A stretch of 9,138 nucleotides of DNA from Acidobacteriota bacterium (GTDB lineage Bacteria > Acidobacteriota > Thermoanaerobaculia > UBA5066). A model generated the notes under the pieces. That model was not told the origin of the DNA. It searched no databases and was given only the letters and a program-made list of their open reading frames with translations. The stretch spans positions 1 through 9,138 of the forward strand of contig JAEUQS010000611.1 of NCBI GenBank assembly GCA_016789625.1, given 5' to 3'. Each line of letters opens with the position of its first letter. Position 1 is the first letter of the stretch. The position numbers and the translations under genes are program-made. This document shows positions 1 through 5,859 of this stretch, in pieces.

Positions 1-794
1 AGGCGCACGAGGCCCGAGACGGCGGCGACTCGTCCCGCTGCGTCCCCGAAACGCTGCGTGATGGCGGCCGCGAGGTCCGCGGACGGCTCTTCTTCGCGGG
101 GCTCGACCACGAGGACGTCGCCCGAGAGCGAGCGCTTGAGCTCGGCGGGCGTTCCCTCGGCCACGAGGTGCCCGCGGTCCAGGATCGCGATGTGGTCGGC
201 CGCGTCGGCCTCCTCGAAGAGGTGCGTCGTGAGGAGCACCGTGACGCGCTCGTCGCGCGAGAGCGAGTGGAGCACCCCGCGGAGGTCGCGCCGCGCGACG
301 GGATCGAGGCCGGTCGACGGCTCGTCGAGGAGCAGCACCTCGGGACGGTGGAGCAGTGACTTGGCGATCTCCACGCGCCGCGCGAGCCCGCCCGAGAGGG
401 TCTCCACGAGATCCGCCGACCTATCGGCCACCGAGAAGCGCGCGAGGAGCTCTTCGGCCCGCTTCCTGAGCGAGGCGCCCGAGAGCCCGAAGAGGGCGCC
501 GCCGAAGAGCATGTTCTCCAGCACCGTGAGCTTCTTGTCGAGGCTCGGCGACTGGAACACGACGCCCAGCTTCCGGCGCACGGTTCGCGGAGCCGTCTCG
601 CCGGCCACGGTGAACGTACCCGCGTGGGGCCGGGCCAGAGTCGCCAGGATGCGGAACAGGGTCGTCTTGCCGCCGCCGTTCGGCCCGAGGAGCGCGAAGA
701 TCGAGGCGGGGGCGACGGAGAACGAGACTCCGGCGAGCGCGAGGCGGTCGCCGTAACGGAATTCGAGCTGCGTGGCGTGAACGGCGTCGGGCAA
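1..794 (-). CDS. ABC transporter ATP-binding protein (ABC-2/export type), partial at the left edge
   Basis: ATPase subunit of an ABC transporter; it would act on the inner face of the membrane with a permease encoded beyond the left edge. I translated 264 codons. Visible motifs are Walker A GPNGGGKTT (residues 37-45, Lys43), Q-loop Gln81 in VVFQS, signature LSGGLARR (133-140), Walker B LLLDEPSTGLDP (154-165) and H-loop His191 in TTH. The LSGGL signature resembles the LSGGM form of CcmA/NatA/DrrA-type exporters. No in-frame ATG or GTG exists near the N-terminus. A TTG at 794-792, preceded by GAAAGG about 12 nt upstream, places the N-terminal beta strand correctly and is the chosen start. It begins 20 bp after the ctaB stop on the same strand, so it is probably co-transcribed with the heme A genes. 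That suggests a role in oxidase assembly or copper handling, but the substrate cannot be read from this subunit. The C-terminus continues off the window. Confidence 0.9.
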   Translation of the reverse strand, partial: MPDAVHATQLEFRYGDRLALAGVSFSVAPASIFALLGPNGGGKTTLFRILATLARPHAGTFTVAGETAPRTVRRKLGVVFQSPSLDKKLTVLENMLFGGALFGLSGASLRKRAEELLARFSVADRSADLVETLSGGLARRVEIAKSLLHRPEVLLLDEPSTGLDPVARRDLRGVLHSLSRDERVTVLLTTHLFEEADAADHIAILDRGHLVAEGTPAELKRSLSGDVLVVEPREEEPSADLAAAITQRFGDAAGRVAAVSGLVR

Positions 795-814
795 GGCGGG
801 TGGGTCCCTTTCGG

Positions 815-1735
815 TCAGTTCACGATCACGATGCGATCGAGCACGAGGAGGAGCAGCACGGCCGGCAGCCACGCGATGGACGCGAGGAACAGCCGCTTGG
901 CCTCGGCGTCGTTGGTGCGCTCGAGGAACCGGGCTCCCGACGCGAGGAAGACGCCCGAGAGGAGGAGCGCTCCGGCGCCGTAGACGTAGCCGGCGCTGCC
1001 GAGGAACGTGGGCAGGAGGCTCACGGGGAGGAGCGACACGCAGTAGGCGAAGGACTGGCGTCCCGTGCTCCGGCCCGAGGGGTCCGCCGTCGCGAGGATG
1101 CGCATTCCGGCCTCGCCGTAGTCCTTGCGATGGCGCCAGCCGATCGCGAAGAAGTGCGGCATCTGCCAGAGGAAGAGCATGGCGAAGAGCGCGAGGCCGG
1201 GCGCCTCGATGCTGCCGTGCGCGGCCGTGAACCCGCCGAGCGGCGGCAGCGCGCCGGGCACCGCGCCCACGAGCGTGGAGAGCGTCGAGCGGGTCTTGAG
1301 GGGCGTGTACACGAGCACGTAGCTCGTGAGCGTGAGCGCCGCGAGGAGCGCCGTCAGGGCGTTCACGAAGACGAAGAGCTGGAGGACGCCGAGCACCGAG
1401 AGCGTTGCCGAGAGCGCGAACGCCTCGGCGGGCGTGAGGCGCCCCGCGGGGAGCGGCCGGTTCGCGGTGCGGGCCATGCGCTTGTCGAGATCGCGCTCCC
1501 AGAGCTGGTTGAACGCGCTCGTGCCCGAGGCCACGAGGGCGACGCCGCAGAGCGTGTGGAACAGAAGGGCCACGTCCATCGACGCGAGCGGACCGCGCAG
1601 CCCGAGCACGAAGCCCACGAAGGCGGTGATGAGCACGAAGAACGTGATGCGCGGCTTGGTGAGCTCGAAGAGGTCTTTCGCCTTGGAGCTGCCCTTCACG
1701 TGGATGGCGCCCATCGGCAGCGGCTCGTTCGTCAT
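815..1735 (-). CDS. ctaB: Protoheme IX farnesyltransferase (heme O synthase)
   Basis: Integral membrane prenyltransferase of the UbiA superfamily. It transfers a farnesyl group from farnesyl diphosphate to the 2-vinyl of heme B, giving heme O, the precursor of heme A for cytochrome oxidase. The 306-residue length is normal for the family. The first Asp-rich prenyl-diphosphate/Mg2+ site is seen as NQLWERDLDKRMARTANRPL (76-95; Asn76, Asp82, Asp84, Arg89-Thr90, Arg93-Pro94). The second conserved region is KDYGEAGMRIL (204-214). An FELTKPRIT block at 23-31 leads into the first membrane segment, and about nine hydrophobic segments follow (roughly 29-47, 53-73, 103-124, 126-146, 154-172, 180-200, 228-248, 250-270 and 284-304). 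The start codon overlaps the ctaA stop (ATGA, 1735-1732) and has a GGAGGT Shine-Dalgarno inside the end of ctaA, so translation is coupled. The product is the substrate of the adjacent CtaA. Confidence 0.97.
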   Translation of the reverse strand: MTNEPLPMGAIHVKGSSKAKDLFELTKPRITFFVLITAFVGFVLGLRGPLASMDVALLFHTLCGVALVASGTSAFNQLWERDLDKRMARTANRPLPAGRLTPAEAFALSATLSVLGVLQLFVFVNALTALLAALTLTSYVLVYTPLKTRSTLSTLVGAVPGALPPLGGFTAAHGSIEAPGLALFAMLFLWQMPHFFAIGWRHRKDYGEAGMRILATADPSGRSTGRQSFAYCVSLLPVSLLPTFLGSAGYVYGAGALLLSGVFLASGARFLERTNDAEAKRLFLASIAWLPAVLLLLVLDRIVIVN

Positions 1736-2709
1736 CCAGGACCTCCGGAATAGGCGAGCGACGGAGATGCGGGTGCGCTCTCCCGGATGCGGACTCCGGC
1801 CCGCGCGCGCGAGATCGCGACCGCGGCGAGCACCGCCGAGACCCAGAGGAGAGCCCCGAAGCCGAGGTGGAGGACCGTGATGGGCACGGACTTCTGCGAG
1901 TACACCGAGAGGAGCCCGAGCCCGATCTGCGAGACGAGCACGGCGCTCCAGAACGCCGCGAGGCGCGGGAAGAACGACGACACGGCCCGCAGCGCGACGA
2001 GCTTGCGGATGGCGAGCACGATGAAGACGCTCGCGAGAACCGCGCCGAGGCGGTGCGCGAAGTGGATGGGGACGCCGGGAAGGCCGAACTGCTCCGGGGT
2101 GGGCACGAGCCGGCCGAACGCGAGCGGGACGTCGGGAATCGCGAGACCCGCGCTCGTGTGGCGCATGACGGCCCCGAGCAGGATTTGCACGTACGTGACC
2201 GCCGCGGCGAGGATCGCGAGCTTTCGGGCCGCGAGGAGCTCGCCCGCGAGCCGCGCGACGCCCGTGGCGTCGAAGAGGGAACGGTCCGCGACGCGGGGGC
2301 TCGCGAGGAGCGCGATCGAGGAGACCAGCGCGAACACGACCTGCGCGAGGCCCGCGTGGGCCGAGGAGATCGCGGGAGGCAGCAGGAAGATGACGGTGAG
2401 CCCGCCCAGCACGGCCTGGCAGAGGATCGCCCCGAACGCGAGAGCCCCCAGCTTGACCAGCCCGCGGTCCTTCGCGAAGAAGTAGAGCACCGCGACCTGG
2501 AGCCCCACGAGCGTGGAGACCGCGGCCGCGATCAGCCGGTGGCCGTGCTCGTACAGGATTCCGCCCACCATGGGCGGCATGAGCTGCCCGTACGAGAGGG
2601 GCCAGTCGGGCACGGCCAGCCCCGACTCGGTCGACGTCACGAGGGCGCCGGCGAGGAGCAGGACGAACGTCGCCGCGGCGACGAAGCGGGTGCTGGCACG
2701 TACGATCAT
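1732..2709 (-). CDS. ctaA: Heme A synthase (COX15/CtaA family)
   Basis: Membrane monooxygenase-like enzyme that oxidises the C8 methyl of heme O to the formyl group of heme A, using heme B as its own cofactor. The 325-residue protein shows the family's internal twofold layout of two four-helix halves. The first half has TESGLAVPDWPL (27-38), EHGHR (54-58) and HAGLAQ (118-123). The second half repeats this as HTSAGLAIPD (184-193), HFAHR (216-220) and HLGFG (281-285). The four histidines expected to ligate heme are therefore His57, His118, His219 and His281. QAVLGGLTV at 98-106 is also typical. About eight transmembrane helices are visible. The start is an ATG at 2709 with only a weak upstream GGAA, which lies in the 3' arm of a hairpin. 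The stop overlaps the ctaB start. An 86-bp gap containing a CRP-like palindrome precedes it, so it may have its own promoter. Confidence 0.96.
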   Translation of the reverse strand: MIVRASTRFVAAATFVLLLAGALVTSTESGLAVPDWPLSYGQLMPPMVGGILYEHGHRLIAAAVSTLVGLQVAVLYFFAKDRGLVKLGALAFGAILCQAVLGGLTVIFLLPPAISSAHAGLAQVVFALVSSIALLASPRVADRSLFDATGVARLAGELLAARKLAILAAAVTYVQILLGAVMRHTSAGLAIPDVPLAFGRLVPTPEQFGLPGVPIHFAHRLGAVLASVFIVLAIRKLVALRAVSSFFPRLAAFWSAVLVSQIGLGLLSVYSQKSVPITVLHLGFGALLWVSAVLAAVAISRARAGVRIRESAPASPSLAYSGGPG

Positions 2710-2715
2710 GTGGTT

Positions 2716-2734
2716 TTCCGGGGGAGCCCCGGAA
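2716..2734 (-). promoter_or_regulatory. Hairpin in the ctaA leader overlapping the weak ribosome-binding region
   Basis: On the minus strand TTCCGGGG (2734-2727) pairs perfectly with CCCCGGAA (2723-2716) around a 3-nt loop, an 8-bp GC-rich stem ending six bases before the ctaA ATG. The only Shine-Dalgarno-like bases, GGAA, lie in the 3' arm, so the structure could limit ctaA translation. No T-tract follows and a coding region starts at once, so it is not a good terminator. The palindrome is directly visible; the regulatory role is inference. Confidence 0.4.
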
Positions 2735-2740
2735 CCCCCT

Positions 2741-2746
2741 ACATTA
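2741..2746 (-). promoter_or_regulatory. Possible -10 element for ctaA
   Basis: The minus strand reads TAATGT, a partial match to TATAAT, 31 bases before the ctaA ATG. A start site about 7 nt downstream would put the transcript's 5' end at the leader hairpin. No convincing -35 hexamer stands at the usual spacing; that place is taken by the CRP-like palindrome. Weak evidence. Confidence 0.25.
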
Positions 2747-2758
2747 CAACGACTCGGC

Positions 2759-2774
2759 TGTGATGGATTTCACA
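2759..2774. promoter_or_regulatory. CRP/FNR-superfamily-type operator, TGTGA-N6-TCACA
   Basis: The sequence TGTGATGGATTTCACA has perfect TGTGA and TCACA half-sites with the canonical 6-bp spacing, the consensus recognised by CRP-type regulators; FNR proper prefers TTGAT-N4-ATCAA. It lies between the lipoprotein stop and the ctaA start, centred about 57 bp upstream of the ctaA ATG and about 23 bp upstream of a possible -10. That position would overlap the -35 region, so either repression or class-II-like activation is possible. The match is seen directly; the regulator and its effector are unknown. Confidence 0.5.
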
Positions 2775-2787
2775 AGCTCAGGAGCTT
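2774..2787. repeat. Short inverted repeat after the lipoprotein gene
   Basis: AAGCTC (2774-2779) and GAGCTT (2782-2787) are a perfect inverted repeat separated by 2 nt, starting 9 bases past the lipoprotein stop on the minus strand and touching the CRP-like palindrome. It could form only a short hairpin (5 bp with a 4-nt loop) and no T-run follows, so termination here would be weak at best. It may instead be part of the operator region. Confidence 0.3.
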
Positions 2788-2795
2788 CAGGCCGC

Positions 2796-3560
2796 TCAAG
2801 GCGCGGGGGCCGTGAACGAGAACGGGGCCGTCCTGGCTTCGGCCTCGGCGAGGGTCACCTCGAGGGTCCGGGTGCCGAGCCGCTCGTGCCAGGCCTCCAG
2901 CGTGTAGGTGCCCGATGGGAGGCCCTCGATCGCGAACGCGCCGTCCCGTCCGGTCACGGCGAAGAACGGGTGCGGCACGACGCCCATCCACGACGTCATC
3001 CAGCCGTGCACGTCGCACTTGATCTTGACCATGACCTCGGCCTTCTCGAACTTCGCGTCGAGCTGCATGTTGGCGAGGTGCATCGCGCGGTTGAACGGCT
3101 TGTTCAGCTTCGCGGCCACGTGGACGTTGTGGAGCGTCTCGTCGCTGTTGTGCACGGTGACGCCCTGCCCGGTCATCACGCCGAAGACGCGCGGCTCGTA
3201 CTGGCAGCCCCGCTGATCGAGGGCGACGGGCTTCGCCGGCACGGGATAGCGGCCGCTGACGCCCTCCTTCACCCAGACGAAGACGTTCGCGATCGTCTTC
3301 CCCTCGCCGAGCACGAGGTCGCCCTTGTCCATCGCCTCGGGATGGCTCTTCATGCAGAACGAGTCCGACGAGACGCGTACGGTCTCGGGGACGGGCGGGA
3401 CTCCCTCGAAGACGACGGAGCCGGTGATGCGGGCGGTGCCGGTTCTTCCCGGAACGACGGGGGCTGCCGCGGTGGCGGAAGGCGCTTCCTTTCCGCAGGC
3501 GACGAGGAGAGCGCAGAGGGAAGCGAGCGCGACGGGTTTCAGGAGGGACGAGCGGTGCAT
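2796..3560 (-). CDS. Lipoprotein with a cupredoxin-like (plastocyanin/methylamine-utilisation-like) domain and a C-terminal carboxypeptidase-regulatory-like region
   Basis: Predicted exported lipoprotein of 254 residues. The N-terminus has a short basic region, a hydrophobic stretch and the lipobox LVAC, so Cys22 should be lipidated. A low-complexity Ala/Pro linker follows. Residues about 45-205 look cupredoxin-like: NSDETLHNVHV (138-148) supplies a candidate copper ligand His144 or His147, and CDVHGWM (182-188) gives the type-1 copper pattern C-x2-H-x2-M with Cys182, His185 and Met188. Cys69 and Cys119 could form a disulfide. Residues about 201-237 (VTGRDGAFAIEGLPSGTYTL, then EAWH) match the carboxypeptidase regulatory-like beta-sandwich. 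It precedes ctaA-ctaB on the same strand, so a role in electron transfer or copper delivery to an aa3-type oxidase is plausible but not shown. The start has no Shine-Dalgarno; TAGCCT lies 6 nt upstream. The call rests on motifs, not an alignment. Confidence 0.75.
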   Translation of the reverse strand: MHRSSLLKPVALASLCALLVACGKEAPSATAAAPVVPGRTGTARITGSVVFEGVPPVPETVRVSSDSFCMKSHPEAMDKGDLVLGEGKTIANVFVWVKEGVSGRYPVPAKPVALDQRGCQYEPRVFGVMTGQGVTVHNSDETLHNVHVAAKLNKPFNRAMHLANMQLDAKFEKAEVMVKIKCDVHGWMTSWMGVVPHPFFAVTGRDGAFAIEGLPSGTYTLEAWHERLGTRTLEVTLAEAEARTAPFSFTAPAP

Positions 3561-3566
3561 GTCTGG

Positions 3567-3572
3567 AGGCTA
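3567..3572 (-). promoter_or_regulatory. TANNNT-type -10 candidate for the lipoprotein gene
   Basis: The minus strand reads TAGCCT six bases before the ATG at 3560, and no Shine-Dalgarno is present. This fits a leaderless transcript. A competing -10 (GATTAT, 3590-3585) would give a leader of about 18 nt. The motif is short and could be chance. Confidence 0.2.
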
Positions 3573-3583
3573 GCGCACGCACG

Positions 3584-3589
3584 CATAAT
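3584..3589 (+). promoter_or_regulatory. -10 element for the racemase operon (near-leaderless)
   Basis: CATAAT matches TATAAT at five of six positions and ends 9 nt before the ATG at 3599. Transcription from it would start within a few bases of the ATG, and the intervening CCGGCCGCC carries no Shine-Dalgarno. This is the most AT-rich spot in the 38-bp divergent gap. On the other strand the same bases read GATTAT, so it could serve both directions. No clear -35 is visible. Confidence 0.4.
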
Positions 3590-3598
3590 CCGGCCGCC

Positions 3599-4711
3599 AT
3601 GCGCCTCGAATCGGCCGTCCTCCACCGTGTCGAGATGCCCCTGAAATTCCTCTTCAAGACCTCCTTCGGCGAGACGACGAAGAAGCGGTTCCTCCTCCTC
3701 GAGGTGCGCTCTCAGGGCCTCACCGGCCTCGGCGAGTGCGTCGCCGAGGAGGATCCCTTCTACTCGTGGGAGACGATCGAGACGGCCAGGCACGTGCTCT
3801 CGCGGCACCTCCTGCCGCTCGTCCTGGGGCGCGACCTCGAGAGCCCGAAGGACCTGCCGCCCCTCGTCGCCCGGGTGCGGGGCCACCGCATGGCGAAGGG
3901 CGCGCTCGACGCGGCGGTGTGGGATCTCTTCGCGAAGAGCGAGGGCGTTTCGCTCTCGTCGTATCTGGGCGGCGTGCGTGAATCCGTCGAGGTGGGTGTC
4001 TCCCTCGGCATGGCGCCCTCCGCCGCCGCGGCGGTCGAGAACGTGGCGAAGCACGTCGCGCAAGGCTACCGGCGCATCAAGCTGAAGATCGAGCCGGGCT
4101 GCGACGTCGAGCGGCTCGAGGCCGTGCGCGCCGCGTTCCCGGCGATCGTTCTCACGGTCGACGCGAACGCGGCCTACCGCGATGAAGACTTCGCCCACAT
4201 CGCATCGATGGACCGCTTCGCCCTCGACTACATGGAGCAGCCGCTCCACTACGAGGACCTCGACCGGCACGCGGCTCTCGCGAAGACGCTGGCGACGCCG
4301 ATCTGCCTCGACGAGTCGATCCGGTCCGCGGCCGACACGCGCCTCGCTCTCGCGCTCGGCTCCTGCAGGGTCGTGAACGTGAAGCTCGGCCGCGTGGGCG
4401 GCTACTCCGAGGCGCTCGCGATCCAGGACGTCGTCCAGGCGGCGGGCGTGCCGCTCTGGTGCGGCGGCATGCTCGAGGCGGGCGTCGGCCGCGCGCACAA
4501 CGTCGCGCTCGCGAGCCTGCCCTCCTTCACGAAGCCGGGGGACACGGCGTCGTCCTCGCGCTACTTCGCGGACGACATCGTCGAGCCCGCGCTGGAGGCG
4601 ACGGACGGGCTCATGCCCGTTCCGAAGGGCCCCGGCATCGGCGTCGAGCTGCGCAGGGACGTTCTCTCCCGGTTCACGAGCGAGCGGGAGGAGGTCTCGA
4701 GCCATGGGTGA
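3599..4711 (+). CDS. menC: Enolase-superfamily N-succinylamino acid racemase / o-succinylbenzoate synthase (NSAR/OSBS)
   Basis: Cytoplasmic Mg2+-dependent enzyme of 370 residues, the usual length for the NSAR/OSBS group. It abstracts the alpha proton next to a carboxylate, either racemising N-succinylamino acids or dehydrating SHCHC to o-succinylbenzoate. Catalytic lysines are visible as KLK (161-163, Lys163) and Lys262 in VKLGRVGG. Metal ligands are Asp188 (VDAN), Glu213 (EQP) and Asp238 (LDES). Family blocks TSFG (21-24), GHRMAKGALD (95-104) and WCGGMLEAGVGRAHN (287-301) agree with Amycolatopsis/Geobacillus-type enzymes. Arg265, three residues after Lys262, corresponds to an arginine linked to racemase activity in the Amycolatopsis enzyme (from memory). 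KIEPGCD has Cys168 where family members I recall have Trp. Annotation by similarity would be menC, but no other menaquinone gene is nearby and the M20 and GNAT partners favour N-succinylamino acid racemase. First gene of a four-gene operon; no Shine-Dalgarno. Confidence 0.92.
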   Translation: MRLESAVLHRVEMPLKFLFKTSFGETTKKRFLLLEVRSQGLTGLGECVAEEDPFYSWETIETARHVLSRHLLPLVLGRDLESPKDLPPLVARVRGHRMAKGALDAAVWDLFAKSEGVSLSSYLGGVRESVEVGVSLGMAPSAAAAVENVAKHVAQGYRRIKLKIEPGCDVERLEAVRAAFPAIVLTVDANAAYRDEDFAHIASMDRFALDYMEQPLHYEDLDRHAALAKTLATPICLDESIRSAADTRLALALGSCRVVNVKLGRVGGYSEALAIQDVVQAAGVPLWCGGMLEAGVGRAHNVALASLPSFTKPGDTASSSRYFADDIVEPALEATDGLMPVPKGPGIGVELRRDVLSRFTSEREEVSSHG

Positions 4712-5855
4712 GAAGGCCCGCGTCGCCGAGCTGGGTGCGTACTTCGCCGCGCGGCAGACGGCGCTCCTCGCGGACCTCCGCGCCCTCGTCGAGATCGAGA
4801 GCCCGTCGGACGACGCCGCCGCGGTGACCGAGGTCGCGGCGTACGTGCACGAGCGGCTCACCTCCGTGGGCGTGCCCGCGGAGCGCATCGCCTCTCCGGG
4901 CGCGGGCGACGCGGTGCTCGCGCGTCTCGGCCCCGCCACCGGCGGGACGCTCGTCCTCTCCCACATCGACACCGTCTGGCCCGTCGGCACGCTCCGCGAG
5001 CTCCCCTTCGAGGTGAAGGACGGGCGCGCGACGGGGCCCGGCGTCTTCGACATGAAGGCCGGAGTCGCCGTGAAGCTCGCCGTGCTCTCTGCCATCGCGG
5101 CGGGAGCGGTCTCGCCGAAGCGCGGCGTCTCGGCGCTCTTCGTGCCCGACGAGGAGATCGGCAGCCGGTCCTCGCGTGTCCTCATCGTCGAGGAGGCGAG
5201 AGCCCGGACCCGCGTCCTCGTGCTCGAGCCCTCGGCCGACGGCGGCGCGGCGAAGGTCGCGCGCAAAGGGATCGGCTTCGTGAAGGTGCACGTCCAGGGC
5301 GTCGCCTCGCACGCGGGGCTGGACCCCGAGAAGGGCGCGTCGGCGCTCTCCGAGCTGTCCCGCTTCGTGCTCCACGCCGAGGCGCTCGCCCGGCTCGACC
5401 TCGGGACCTCCCTCGTCGTCACCACGGCCCAGGCGGGAACGAAGTCGAACGTGGTGCCGGAGCTGGCCGAAGCGACGATCGACTTCCGTATCTGGACGGT
5501 CGAGGAAGGGGAGCGCGTGATGAAGGGCCTCGACGAGTTCCGGCCCGCGGATCCCCGCGTGACGCTCACGCTCTCGGGCGGCGTCAACCGCGGCCCCATG
5601 GAGCCCACGGCGCAGTCGCTCGCGCTCTACGACGCCGCGCGTCATGTCATGGCCGTCCTGGGCGTCGAGCTCGGACAGGCGCGCGTGGGCGGCGCGTCCG
5701 ACGGAAACCTCACGGCCTCGGCCGGAATCCCCACGCTCGACGGGCTGGGACCCGCGGGCGGAGGAGCGCACGCGCGGAGCGAGCACCTCCTCGTTACCGA
5801 CCTGCCCCGCCGCGCGGCGCTCCTCGCCGCGATGCTCGAGGAAAGGAACCCCTGA
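4704..5855 (+). CDS. M20-family zinc metallopeptidase, probable N-succinyl-L-amino acid desuccinylase
   Basis: Di-zinc amidohydrolase of the ArgE/DapE/carboxypeptidase G2 group, 383 residues. Metal and catalytic residues are visible: SHIDT (86-90; His87, Asp89), GPGVFDMKAG (111-120; bridging Asp116), PDEEIGS (148-154; base Glu150, ligand Glu151), LEPSADG (174-180; Glu175) and GGAHARSEH (353-361; His356, Glu360). The lid/dimerisation domain spans about residues 186-295 and includes ASHAG (201-205). The pattern is closest to the carboxypeptidase G2 branch. There is no signal peptide, so it is cytoplasmic. The ATG overlaps the racemase gene by 8 bp and has a strong GGAGGAGG site ending about 10 nt upstream, so the two are translationally coupled. 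Sitting between NSAR and a GNAT enzyme, the likely reaction is removal of succinate from N-succinyl-L-amino acids. Motifs alone do not fix specificity: another N-acyl or glutamyl substrate is possible. Confidence 0.9.
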   Translation: MGEKARVAELGAYFAARQTALLADLRALVEIESPSDDAAAVTEVAAYVHERLTSVGVPAERIASPGAGDAVLARLGPATGGTLVLSHIDTVWPVGTLRELPFEVKDGRATGPGVFDMKAGVAVKLAVLSAIAAGAVSPKRGVSALFVPDEEIGSRSSRVLIVEEARARTRVLVLEPSADGGAAKVARKGIGFVKVHVQGVASHAGLDPEKGASALSELSRFVLHAEALARLDLGTSLVVTTAQAGTKSNVVPELAEATIDFRIWTVEEGERVMKGLDEFRPADPRVTLTLSGGVNRGPMEPTAQSLALYDAARHVMAVLGVELGQARVGGASDGNLTASAGIPTLDGLGPAGGGAHARSEHLLVTDLPRRAALLAAMLEERNP

Positions 5856-5859
5856 GCGC

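Noticed and set aside
58..756. A 232-codon plus-strand open frame at the left edge
   Set aside because: Antisense to the ABC ATPase, whose Walker A, signature, Walker B and H-loop are all intact on the minus strand.
800..1753. A 317-codon plus-strand open frame opposite ctaB
   Set aside because: It is dominated by Glu, Arg, Gly and His, which is the reverse reading of Leu/Ala/Pro-rich membrane protein codons; ctaB on the other strand has all family motifs.
1867..2763. A 298-codon plus-strand open frame opposite ctaA
   Set aside because: Same charged low-complexity composition, mirrored from ctaA; no domain and no ribosome-binding site.
2770..3657. A 295-codon minus-strand frame overlapping the lipoprotein gene in another frame
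   Set aside because: Arg/Pro/Gly-rich, with no signal or domain; the alternative frame has a lipobox, copper-type motif and a good C-terminal domain.
3539..5608. A 689-codon minus-strand open frame opposite the racemase and M20 genes
   Set aside because: It is antisense to two genes with intact catalytic motifs, has low-complexity Arg/Ser/Ala/Glu-rich composition and no recognisable domain. Long stop-free antisense frames are expected at this G+C content.
5644..5859. Upstream in-frame extension of the GNAT gene into the M20 gene
   Set aside because: It overlaps the M20 C-terminus, including its zinc-ligand region, and encodes Arg/Ser/Pro-rich residues unlike a GNAT N-terminus; ATG 5860 has a ribosome-binding site and correct spacing.
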